Assembly (NCBI GenBank): GCA_036522155.1
Contig: DATDGI010000205.1
Location: 1-9,837 of the forward strand
Source: UBA9676 sp036522155
GTDB taxonomy: Bacteria; Actinomycetota; Actinomycetes; Streptosporangiales; Streptosporangiaceae
Direction of reading: 5' to 3'
Length of the DNA stretch: 9,837 bases
This document shows positions 1 to 5,572 of this stretch, piece by piece (the stretch's first letter is position 1; each line of letters opens with the position of its first letter). The position numbers and the translations under genes are program-made. Under the pieces are notes generated by a model. It was not told where the DNA came from and searched no databases. It worked only from the letters and a program-made list of their open reading frames with translations.

Positions 1-672
1 GTGTCTGTGGGGGTGTTTGGGGGTGTGGCGCTGGGGGGGGGGGGGGGTGGCGGGGAGGGTGCGCAGCATGGCGTTCTCCCGGGCCAGCATCGCCCGTTCG
101 GCCGCCAGCCGGGCCGCCGCGTCCGGTGCGGCCAGCAGTACCTGCCGATCGGCCAGATCCACGATCATCGTGGCGGCCACCAGGTAGGACAGCAGCACCG
201 GCTCGTCCGGCAGTTCGGGCAGGGTGATCCGGGCGGCCCGCTGGGCGGCCAGCGCCTCCAGGTACTCGCCGAACGCCCGCCGCACCGACCGCACGGCCAC
301 AGACGCGGCCGCCTCGTCGCCGGTCTCCTCGGCTAGCAGGTCGATCTCGGCCCGCAGGTACGGCTGCGACTGATCGAGCGCCAGCAGCCGGAACCGCTGG
401 GTGCCCACCGTCACCAGCTCGAACCGGCCGTCGTCGAGCGGGGTGACCTGGCGCAGCGTCGTGGTGCAGCCGATCTTGTGCAGGGCCTCGACCCCGTCGA
501 TGCCGGTCTCCCGGCCCTTCCTGATCGCCACCACGCCGAAGCACCGCGGCTCCGGCCCGGCCAGCAGGTCGCGGACCAGCTGCCGGTACCGCTCCTCGAA
601 GATGTGCAGCGGCAGGACCAGCCCGGGATAGAGCACGGTGCCGAGAGGGAACAGCGGCATCGTCTCGGTCAT
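1..672 (-). CDS. LON substrate-binding-domain protein, 3' end cut by window edge
   Basis: An open minus-strand frame of 224 codons runs from an ATG at 672 to the edge without a stop. The N-terminus (MTETMPLFPLGTVLYPGLVL, then PLHIFEERYRQLVRD) is the typical opening of the LON N-terminal/substrate-binding domain (PUA-like). Free-standing proteins of this kind in actinomycetes are about 200-230 residues, lack the Lon AAA+ and protease domains, and have no firmly known function. The last conserved-looking segment is AERAMLARENAMLRTLP, around residues 190-206. After it comes a Pro/His/Arg-rich tail (PPPPQRHTPKHPHRH) encoded in part by a run of 15 C on the coding strand. A second in-frame ATG lies at 660. 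No good SD precedes 672, but TACTGT six bases upstream could be a -10 box for a leaderless transcript. It follows the aldo/keto reductase gene by 69 bases. The family call is firm; the tail and true end are unknown. Confidence 0.85.
   Translation of the reverse strand, partial: MTETMPLFPLGTVLYPGLVLPLHIFEERYRQLVRDLLAGPEPRCFGVVAIRKGRETGIDGVEALHKIGCTTTLRQVTPLDDGRFELVTVGTQRFRLLALDQSQPYLRAEIDLLAEETGDEAAASVAVRSVRRAFGEYLEALAAQRAARITLPELPDEPVLLSYLVAATMIVDLADRQVLLAAPDAAARLAAERAMLARENAMLRTLPATPPPPQRHTPKHPHRH
33..47. repeat. G15/C15 homopolymer inside the LON-domain gene
   Basis: Fifteen consecutive G on the plus strand, read as CCC codons (proline) on the minus strand near the 3' end of the LON-domain gene. 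The flanking 32 bases up to the window edge are G/T-rich on the plus strand and low in complexity. Such a tract is prone to replication slippage and also to sequencing or assembly error. Confidence 0.95.
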
Positions 673-678
673 GCTGCG

Positions 679-684
679 ACAGTA
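679..684 (-). promoter_or_regulatory. Possible -10 box for leaderless LON-domain transcript
   Basis: Minus-strand TACTGT fits the TAnnnT form of actinobacterial -10 boxes and stands six bases before the ATG at 672, where leaderless transcripts usually have it. No convincing -35 box is visible and the 69-base gap to the upstream gene is short, so read-through from the operon is equally possible. Confidence 0.25.
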
Positions 685-741
685 TGCCGGCGCTGACCTG
701 GCGGCCAGGGGCGGCCGGGCGCCGGCCCGGGCGGGTGCCGG

Positions 742-1530
742 TCAGCGCCGGGACAGGCCGTTGATCCTGGACACCTCGTCCGGGCTGAGCGAGAAGCCGG
801 ACACGTCGATGTTGGCCGCGATCCGCTCGGGCCGCGACGATTTCACCAGCACCGTCACGCCGTGCTCCAGGTGCCAGCGCACCACCACCTGCGCGGTGCT
901 CACGCCGTGCGCGGCGGCGATCTCGATCAGCACCGGGTCGCCCAGGTTGGTGCCCTTCAGCGGGCTGTACCCCTCCACCGCCACCCCGCGCTCGCGGTGG
1001 CCCGCCAGCAGCGCCGGGTCGTACCGGGCCGGGCTCCACGGGATCTGGTTGACCGCGGGCGCCTCCCCGGTCGCCTCGATCAGCCGGTCGATCTGGGCCA
1101 GCGAGTAGTTGCTCACCCCGACCGCCCGGGCCCGGCCGTCGTCGCGCAGGGTCAGGAACTCCCGCCACACCAGCGCCAGCAGCCGGCTCGCGGGCGGCCA
1201 GTGGATCAGCCACAGGTCGACATGGGACGTGCCGAGCGCTCGCAGGCTGGCGGCCAGGGTCGACCGTTCCCGGCCGGCCCGGCCGGAGGGCAGCTTGGTG
1301 GTGAGGAACACCTCGGTGCGGGCCAGCTTGCTCTCGGACACCGCATGGCCGACGTCGGCCTCGTTGCCGTACATGGTGGCTGTGTCGATGTGCCGGTAGC
1401 CCGCGGACAGGGCGGTCCGCAGCGCTTCCCGTCCAGTCCGGCCCCGGAGCTGCCAGGTGCCGAACCCGATCATCGGCATCGAGGCGCCGCCGGGCAGGGT
1501 CAACGCCGGAATCGCGGCTGCCTCGGTCAT
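742..1530 (-). CDS. Aldo/keto reductase family oxidoreductase
   Basis: A 262-residue cytosolic (alpha/beta)8-barrel enzyme expected to reduce carbonyl compounds with NADPH. The N-terminal strand pair and first barrel strand are present (PMIGFGTWQLRG, residues 19-30). The catalytic tetrad can be placed: Asp49 in YRHIDTATMYGNE, Tyr54, Lys79 in FLTTKLP and His110 in DLWLIHWPP. GVSNYS (138-143) and VNQIPWSP (160-167) are further family signatures, and VLVKSSRPERI (228-238) near the end matches the cofactor-phosphate-binding loop. The length is slightly short of the 270-280 usual for the 2,5-diketo-gluconate reductase-like group, but no core element is missing. The ATG at 1530 keeps the N-terminal hairpin, though no clear SD precedes it. 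It begins 43 bases after the aminotransferase gene and is probably its operon partner. The substrate cannot be read from the sequence. Confidence 0.93.
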   Translation of the reverse strand: MTEAAAIPALTLPGGASMPMIGFGTWQLRGRTGREALRTALSAGYRHIDTATMYGNEADVGHAVSESKLARTEVFLTTKLPSGRAGRERSTLAASLRALGTSHVDLWLIHWPPASRLLALVWREFLTLRDDGRARAVGVSNYSLAQIDRLIEATGEAPAVNQIPWSPARYDPALLAGHRERGVAVEGYSPLKGTNLGDPVLIEIAAAHGVSTAQVVVRWHLEHGVTVLVKSSRPERIAANIDVSGFSLSPDEVSRINGLSRR

Positions 1531-1573
1531 GTGATCTAGTCTGCCCCGGCCACCGCTGTCACACCACTGCCGG

Positions 1574-2473
1574 TTACCCCACCGGTGTGCCCGAGCGGGC
1601 CGTGAGGTCCGCGAACAGGCCGATGAGCCGCTGTGTGAGCGGGCCGGGGGAACCGTGGCCGATGTCCCGGCCGTCGATCGCGGTCACCGGGGTGAGGCCG
1701 CCCATGGTGCCGGTGACGAACACCTCGTCGGCGGTGTAGAACCTGGTCAGGCTGAGGTCACCCTCCCAGCAGCCGATGCCCGCGGCCGCGGCCAGTTCCA
1801 GCACGGCCGCCCGGGTGATCCCCTCCGGGCACGCGGCCGTCGACGGGGTGGCCAGCCGCCCGCCCGCCACCAGGAACAGGTGGGTGGCGTTGGTCTCGGC
1901 CACGAACCCGCGCTGGTCGAGCATGACCGCGTCGTCCGCCCCGGCCACGTTGGCCTCGATCTTGGCCAGGATCGAGCCCAGCAGGTTGGCGTGGTGGATC
2001 TTCGGGTCCAGGCAGTCCGGTGGCGGGCGGCGGACGCTGGCGGTGATCAGTGTGATCCCGGCCGGGTCGTACACCGGCGGCTTGTGCTCGGCCAGCACGA
2101 TCAGGGTCGGGCCGGCCTGGTTGAGCCGCGGGTCCATGCCACTGGTGATCTTCACACCACGGGTGAGAGTGAGCCGGATGTGCACGTCGTCGGTCATCTG
2201 GTTGGCCCGCAGCACGGCCCGGATCTGGCCGGTGATCTCCTCATCGGATGGGATCGAGCCGAACGCCAGCGCCGTCGCCGACCGGCGCAGCCGGGCCAGG
2301 TGCTCGGCCAGCCGGAAGATCTTCCCCTGGTAGAGCCGCAGCCCCTCCCAGACCGCGTCGCCGCCCTGCACGGCGGAGTCGAACGGGCTGACCCCGGCCT
2401 GGTCGCGATGGACGAGCTGGCCGGCGACGCCGACGATCAGGTCCTGGTTCCGCTGGTCGAACCTCTGCTGCAT
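1574..2473 (-). CDS. PLP fold-type IV aminotransferase (branched-chain aminotransferase-like)
   Basis: A 299-residue class IV PLP enzyme of the BCAT / D-amino-acid aminotransferase / aminodeoxychorismate lyase superfamily. Seen in order: the N-terminal FDSAVQGGDAVWEGLRLYQGK region (residues 31-51), the likely Schiff-base Lys158 in DPKIHHANLLGSILAKIEAN, Glu193 in VAETNATHLF (the residue that pairs with the pyridine nitrogen), PEGITR (216-221) in the phosphate-binding part, and VFVTGTMGGLTPV (251-263). The start is set by GGGAG six bases before the ATG at 2473. Longer in-frame extensions run back into the upstream sulfotransferase-like gene and have no support. Only 19 bases separate the two genes, so they are surely cotranscribed. 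I recall plant BCAT-like proteins with this same KIHH...NLL signature fused to a sulfotransferase-like N-terminal half. The substrate need not be a branched-chain amino acid. Confidence 0.9.
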   Translation of the reverse strand: MQQRFDQRNQDLIVGVAGQLVHRDQAGVSPFDSAVQGGDAVWEGLRLYQGKIFRLAEHLARLRRSATALAFGSIPSDEEITGQIRAVLRANQMTDDVHIRLTLTRGVKITSGMDPRLNQAGPTLIVLAEHKPPVYDPAGITLITASVRRPPPDCLDPKIHHANLLGSILAKIEANVAGADDAVMLDQRGFVAETNATHLFLVAGGRLATPSTAACPEGITRAAVLELAAAAGIGCWEGDLSLTRFYTADEVFVTGTMGGLTPVTAIDGRDIGHGSPGPLTQRLIGLFADLTARSGTPVG

Positions 2474-2492
2474 GGAGGGCTCCCGGTGTCTG

Positions 2493-3197
2493 CTAGCCGG
2501 CGGCCGGGGACAGCCGTCCCGCCCGCAGCCGCTCATAGTACGGGCGGCACTGCGCGGCCAGGCCGGCCAGGTGCGGCGGCAGTGGCCCGGCCGGCGGCCG
2601 GTAGGCGCCGAACCCGGTCGACCGCCACACGCTGGCGTACCAGTGCGGCCCCCATACCCCGTCGCTGTCGCGCGGTCCCGGCGGCCAGGACAGCATCGCC
2701 TCGTCGAACGGCACATCCAGCGCGGCGCACAGCGCCCGCAGCATCGGCCCGGGTGCGTCGAGCAGATCCCGCGAGTCGAGCACCGGCCCGCCAAATTCGG
2801 CGAATATCTCGGCCTGCTGGACGATCCCGAGGTCGGCTAGCGTGGGTGCCGACCGCACCCTGGCGTAGGAGGCGAGCAGCTCGGCCGGGTCCCTGATCAG
2901 GTGGGCGTGCCGCAGCGGCGCCAGCGCCGCCCGGTCCACCTCCGGCAGCAGGTGGTGGGTCATGTGCTTGGCGTAGAACACGGTCTTGCCGCCAGGCACC
3001 GGCCCGCGGGCGAGCCGGTCGAGTACCACCCGCCAGTCGTTTGGCTGGCTGTCAAGAATTTCGTCCCGGCCGGGGTGGTCGATACCGGTGCGGGCCAGGT
3101 AGAACGCGTACAGCGGCTCGTCGACCACGGCCGTGTCGGGCCGGTTCTCCCAGGCCCGCATCAGCGCGGTGGAGACCGTGCGCGGCCCGGACCACAT
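2493..3197 (-). CDS. Sulfotransferase-like P-loop protein, partner of the BCAT-like enzyme
   Basis: About 234 residues from the ATG at 3197. The start of the protein is a P-loop-like 5'-phosphosulfate motif (MWSGPRTVSTALMRAWENRP). A likely 3'-phosphate-binding motif follows at residues 99-111 (HLIRDPAELLASY, with Arg102 and Ser110). The C-terminal half has SDGVWGPHWYASVWRSTGF (178-196). This is the set of motifs I recall from the N-terminal half of plant BCAT-like fusion proteins. The start is doubtful: with ATG 3197 the P-loop begins at residue 3, leaving almost none of the first beta strand, and there is no SD. In-frame codons upstream read (CTG)TTTVARIA, restoring that strand, and the CTG at 3222-3224 overlaps the mscR stop as CTGA. 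The protein lies between mscR and the aminotransferase in one operon. Whether it transfers sulfate from PAPS is not known. Confidence 0.82.
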   Translation of the reverse strand: MWSGPRTVSTALMRAWENRPDTAVVDEPLYAFYLARTGIDHPGRDEILDSQPNDWRVVLDRLARGPVPGGKTVFYAKHMTHHLLPEVDRAALAPLRHAHLIRDPAELLASYARVRSAPTLADLGIVQQAEIFAEFGGPVLDSRDLLDAPGPMLRALCAALDVPFDEAMLSWPPGPRDSDGVWGPHWYASVWRSTGFGAYRPPAGPLPPHLAGLAAQCRPYYERLRAGRLSPAAG

Positions 3198-3220
3198 CGC
3201 GATCCGGGCGACGGTGGTGG

Positions 3221-4306
3221 TCAGAGCTTCACCACCGAGCGGAGCACCTCACCCCGCTCCATCTTGGCGAAGGCCGCCTCCACCGCGTCCAGCGCGATCG
3301 TCTCCGACACGAACTTGTCCAGCGGCAGCCGCCCGGCCAGGAACAGGCCGGTGAGCTGGGGGAAGTCACGTTCGGGCAGGCAGTCGCCGTACCAGGAGGA
3401 CTTCAGCGCGCCGCCGCGGCCGAAGACGTCGAGCAGCGGCAGGTCCAGCCGCATGTCCGGGGTGGGCACGCCGACCAGCACCACCACCCCGGCCAGGTCG
3501 CGGGCGTAGAACGCCTGCTCGTAGGTTTCCGGCCGGCCGATCGCCTCGATGACCACGTCGGCGCCGTTCCCGCCGGTCAGTTCCCTGATCGCGGCCACCG
3601 GATCGGTCTCGCGGGAGTTGACCACGTGGCTGGCGCCGAACTGCCTGGCCCACTCCAGCTTGCGCGGGTCGATGTCGACCCCGATGATCGTGCCCGCGCC
3701 GGCCAGCCGGGCGCCCAGGATGGCCGCGTCGCCGACCCCGCCGCAGCCGATCACGGCGACCGAGTCGCCGCGGGTGACCGGGGCGGTGTTCAGGGCGGCG
3801 CCGAGCCCGGCCATCACCCCGCAGCCGAGCAGCCCGGCCACCTCCGGCGGCACCGCCGGGTCCACCTTGGTGCACTGGCCGGCCGCGACCAGGGTCTTCT
3901 CCACGAACGCGCCGATGCCGAGCGCGGGGGAGAGCACGGTCCCGTCCGCCAGCGTCATCTTCTGCGCCGCGTTGTGGGTGGCGAAGCAATACCAGGGGCG
4001 GCCCCGCTTGCACGCCCGGCACTGCCCGCATACCGCCCGCCAGTTGAGGATGACGAAGTCGCCCGGGGCCACCGCGGTCACCCCGTCGCCGACCGCCTCG
4101 ACCACCCCCGCGGCCTCGTGCCCCAGCAGGTACGGGAAGTCGTCGCCGATGCCGCCCTCGCGGTAGTGCAGGTCGGTGTGGCACACGCCGCACGCCTGGA
4201 CCGCGACCAGCGCCTCGCCGGGCCCGGGGTCCGGCACGAGCACCGTGGCGATCTCGGCGGGCGCCCCTTTGCTGCGGGCGATCACGCCCCGCACCTCATG
4301 TGTCAT
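3221..4306 (-). CDS. mscR: S-(hydroxymethyl)mycothiol dehydrogenase (NAD/mycothiol-dependent formaldehyde dehydrogenase)
   Basis: A 361-residue zinc-dependent medium-chain dehydrogenase that oxidises S-hydroxymethyl-mycothiol, formed when formaldehyde meets mycothiol, to S-formyl-mycothiol in the cytosol. It may also act on S-nitrosomycothiol. The N-terminus (EVRGVIARSKG) and the segments ILNWRAVCGQCRACKRGRP and LKSSWYGDCLPERDFP match the MscR group as I know it. Catalytic zinc ligands are Cys42, His63 and Cys162. Structural zinc ligands are Cys93, Cys96, Cys99 and Cys107. The Rossmann loop is GCGGVG (187-192), and Asp211 after strand beta-2 indicates NAD rather than NADP. The start at 4306 aligns directly with known family N-termini; an ATG six codons upstream (4324) is the alternative, and longer frames run antisense through gntR. 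The mycobacterial neighbour I expect, a metallo-beta-lactamase-fold hydrolase, is absent within the window. The operon continues into the sulfotransferase-like gene. Confidence 0.93.
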   Translation of the reverse strand: MTHEVRGVIARSKGAPAEIATVLVPDPGPGEALVAVQACGVCHTDLHYREGGIGDDFPYLLGHEAAGVVEAVGDGVTAVAPGDFVILNWRAVCGQCRACKRGRPWYCFATHNAAQKMTLADGTVLSPALGIGAFVEKTLVAAGQCTKVDPAVPPEVAGLLGCGVMAGLGAALNTAPVTRGDSVAVIGCGGVGDAAILGARLAGAGTIIGVDIDPRKLEWARQFGASHVVNSRETDPVAAIRELTGGNGADVVIEAIGRPETYEQAFYARDLAGVVVLVGVPTPDMRLDLPLLDVFGRGGALKSSWYGDCLPERDFPQLTGLFLAGRLPLDKFVSETIALDAVEAAFAKMERGEVLRSVVKL

Positions 4307-4363
4307 GCCGGTATCGTGCTGCATTCTCCGGCTTAACGGAAGTAACCGCCGGCCCGCCGGCCT

Positions 4364-4423
4364 GGCCGCGAGCCTGATCGGGCTGGCCAGGGGCGCAGGC
4401 CATTCCCGGCCGCGAGCCTGATC
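4364..4423. repeat. 16-bp direct repeat in the mscR-gntR divergent region
   Basis: GGCCGCGAGCCTGATC occurs twice, at 4364-4379 and 4408-4423, with a 44-base period. Neither copy extends by even one matching base. Forty-four bases is close to four helical turns, so the copies would face the same side of the DNA. It could be a pair of protein-binding sites serving either divergent gene, or the remains of a small duplication. Confidence 0.6.
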
Positions 4424-4450
4424 TTGCCGGGAGCCCTCCGGAAGCGCATT

Positions 4451-4478
4451 TTGGATACAGGAGCCGATATGCTGTAAC
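4451..4478 (+). promoter_or_regulatory. Likely gntR promoter with overlapping dyad (candidate auto-operator)
   Basis: TTGGAT (4451-4456) and TGTAAC (4473-4478) are separated by 16 bases and each match the sigma-70-type consensus at four of six positions. Transcription would start around 4485, leaving a leader of roughly 14 bases before the ATG at 4499. The inverted repeat TACAG-N11-CTGTA (4456-4460 and 4472-4476) lies over the spacer and -10 box, where a bound dimer would block the promoter. FCD-type GntR proteins often repress their own gene through short dyads. Confidence 0.45.
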
Positions 4479-4498
4479 TCGGGTGTGGGGAGAACCGC

Positions 4499-5197
4499 AT
4501 GACCATTGACGCGAGGCCCGCTGATACCGCGGCATCCATCCGGCCGGTGGAGCGCCCGGTGCCGCTGCGGCAGTCGGTGTACGACGCGCTGGTGGAACTG
4601 GTGGTGGAGGGCCGGCTCCAGCCCGGCCAGCACCTGGTGGAGACCGAGCTGGCCCGCCAGCTCGGGGTGAGCCGCCAGCCGGTCCGTGAGGCGCTGCACC
4701 GGCTGGAGGCCGAAGGCTGGGTCGACCTGCGGCCCAATCAGGGCGCGTTCGTGCACGTGCCCACCGACCAGGAGGTCGACGAGCTGCTCGACGTGCGCGA
4801 GCTGCTGGAGATGGAAACCGTCCGGCTGGCCGCGAAGGCCGCGACCGCCGATCAGCTGGCCCGGCTGCGCGAGATCTGCCACGAGGGCCAGGCCGCCGTC
4901 GAGGCGGGCGACACGCTCCGGTTCGTGGCCGTGAACAACCAGTTCCACGCCGAGCTGGCGCGGGTGGCGGGCAACGCGGTGCTGGCCGAGCTGGCCGAGA
5001 TCGTCGGCCGCCGGGTGCGCTGGTACTACCGGCTGGTGGCGCCGCTGCGCGGGCACGAGTCGTGCGCCGAGCACATGGACATGGTGACCGCGCTGGAGGC
5101 CGGCGACGCGCAGCGGGCGTCCTCGATCGCCCGCAAGCACACCGAACGGACCCGGACCGCCTATCACCGGCCCGCCCGCTTAACCAGGGGCCGCTGA
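4499..5197 (+). CDS. GntR-family transcriptional regulator, FCD (FadR C-terminal) subfamily
   Basis: A 232-residue cytosolic DNA-binding protein, the only plus-strand gene. The winged helix-turn-helix spans about residues 22-86: LRQSVYDALVELVVEGRLQPGQ, then ETELARQLGVSRQPVREALHRLEAEG (recognition helix SRQPVREALHRL), then the wing DLRPNQGAFVHV. The all-helical FCD ligand domain follows (about 92-220) and keeps the three metal-binding histidines: His150 in NNQFHAEL, His192 in AEHMDM and His214 in RKHTERT. The fourth ligand, usually Asp, is Asn146, a common variant. Ligands of this subfamily are mostly small carboxylates. GGGGAGA ahead of the ATG at 4499 fixes the start. The gene diverges from mscR and converges on the small gene at 5215, and could control the mscR run, the putative oxalate unit, or both. 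Confidence 0.92.
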   Translation: MTIDARPADTAASIRPVERPVPLRQSVYDALVELVVEGRLQPGQHLVETELARQLGVSRQPVREALHRLEAEGWVDLRPNQGAFVHVPTDQEVDELLDVRELLEMETVRLAAKAATADQLARLREICHEGQAAVEAGDTLRFVAVNNQFHAELARVAGNAVLAELAEIVGRRVRWYYRLVAPLRGHESCAEHMDMVTALEAGDAQRASSIARKHTERTRTAYHRPARLTRGR

Positions 5198-5218
5198 CCC
5201 GCGGTAGGCGGCGGTCAG
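5194..5218. terminator. Weak dyad across the convergent stops of gntR and the 90-residue gene
   Basis: CTGACC (5194-5199) and GGTCAG (5213-5218) form a 6-bp stem whose arms contain the TGA stop codons of both converging genes. The 13-base loop can pair CCGC with GCGG internally. There is no T run on either side, so intrinsic termination is uncertain; no other terminator fits the 17-base gap. Confidence 0.3.
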
Positions 5219-5487
5219 GGCAGGCGCACCACGCTGACCGGGTCGGCCGCGTACGGGTCGTGCGCGTTGTCGATCAGGTCGATCTCACCCCGGTCCGACA
5301 TGACGTGGAACGTGCCGTCCGCACGGTATTCGCGGATGACCGTGGTGGTGCCGTCGGCGTGGGTGTAGCGCTCCTCGGCGTAGGTGTCGGTGGCGTGCTT
5401 GGTCGCGCCGGTGGCGGCCTCGTCCCGCCATTCGAACCGGTACGGCGCCAGCGGCAGCCGCAGCTCGTACGGAAAGCGGTCCGTCAC
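5215..5487 (-). CDS. Small hypothetical protein, 90 residues
   Basis: I do not recognise a family. The start is set by GGGAGG six bases before a GTG at 5487, giving MTDRFPYELRLPLAPYRFEW as the N-terminus. Upstream ATGs at 5511 and 5553 are in frame but fall inside a hairpin and lack an SD. The protein is polar, has no membrane segment or signal peptide, and is rich in short beta-like stretches with a repeated turn (YTHADGTTTVIREYRADGTFHV, about residues 47-68), followed by an acidic segment DRGEIDLIDNAHDPYAADP. It lies 85 bases downstream of the OFA transporter on the same strand and could be the last gene of that operon, although a hairpin intervenes. Clean reading frame, SD and codon use make it a believable gene; the function is unknown. 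Confidence 0.7.
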   Translation of the reverse strand: MTDRFPYELRLPLAPYRFEWRDEAATGATKHATDTYAEERYTHADGTTTVIREYRADGTFHVMSDRGEIDLIDNAHDPYAADPVSVVRLP

Positions 5488-5493
5488 CTGGTT

Positions 5494-5506
5494 CCTCCCG
5501 CGGAGG
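5494..5506 (-). promoter_or_regulatory. SD site of the 90-residue gene, inside a small hairpin
   Basis: The minus strand reads CCTCCGCGGGAGG. The SD core GGAGG pairs with CCTCC across a 3-base GCG loop, six bases before the GTG at 5487. If it forms, the stem would hide the ribosome site. It directly follows the larger hairpin at 5506-5551. Confidence 0.5.
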
Positions 5507-5551
5507 GTCATGGTGGGCCCGGACCCGGGTGCGGCCGGGACCACCATGACC
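5506..5551 (-). terminator. Strong hairpin after the OFA transporter gene
   Basis: The arms GGTCATGGTGG and CCACCATGACC (5506-5516 and 5541-5551) are perfect 11-bp complements. After one mismatch they continue with CCCGG/CCGGG, leaving a 12-base loop. The structure begins 22 bases after the transporter stop. No T run follows, which is common for actinobacterial terminators, so it may terminate, protect the 3' end of the transporter mRNA, or serve as a protein-binding dyad. Confidence 0.5.
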
Positions 5552-5572
5552 ACGTTAGGCCAGGCCTGCGGC

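Noticed and set aside
1655..2896. Long plus-strand frame (413 codons) opposite the aminotransferase and sulfotransferase-like genes
   Set aside because: Its translation is Arg/Pro/Gly/His-rich with no recognisable motif, and the opposite strand holds two genes with clear family motifs. This is the usual antisense shadow in high-GC DNA.
3041..4336. Long plus-strand frame (431 codons) opposite mscR
   Set aside because: Low-complexity antisense shadow; the minus strand encodes a full zinc dehydrogenase with all metal ligands.
4307..5167. N-terminal extension of the mscR frame to 5167
   Set aside because: It runs antisense through the whole regulator gene and adds nothing resembling the family; known MscR proteins begin where the ATG at 4306 starts.
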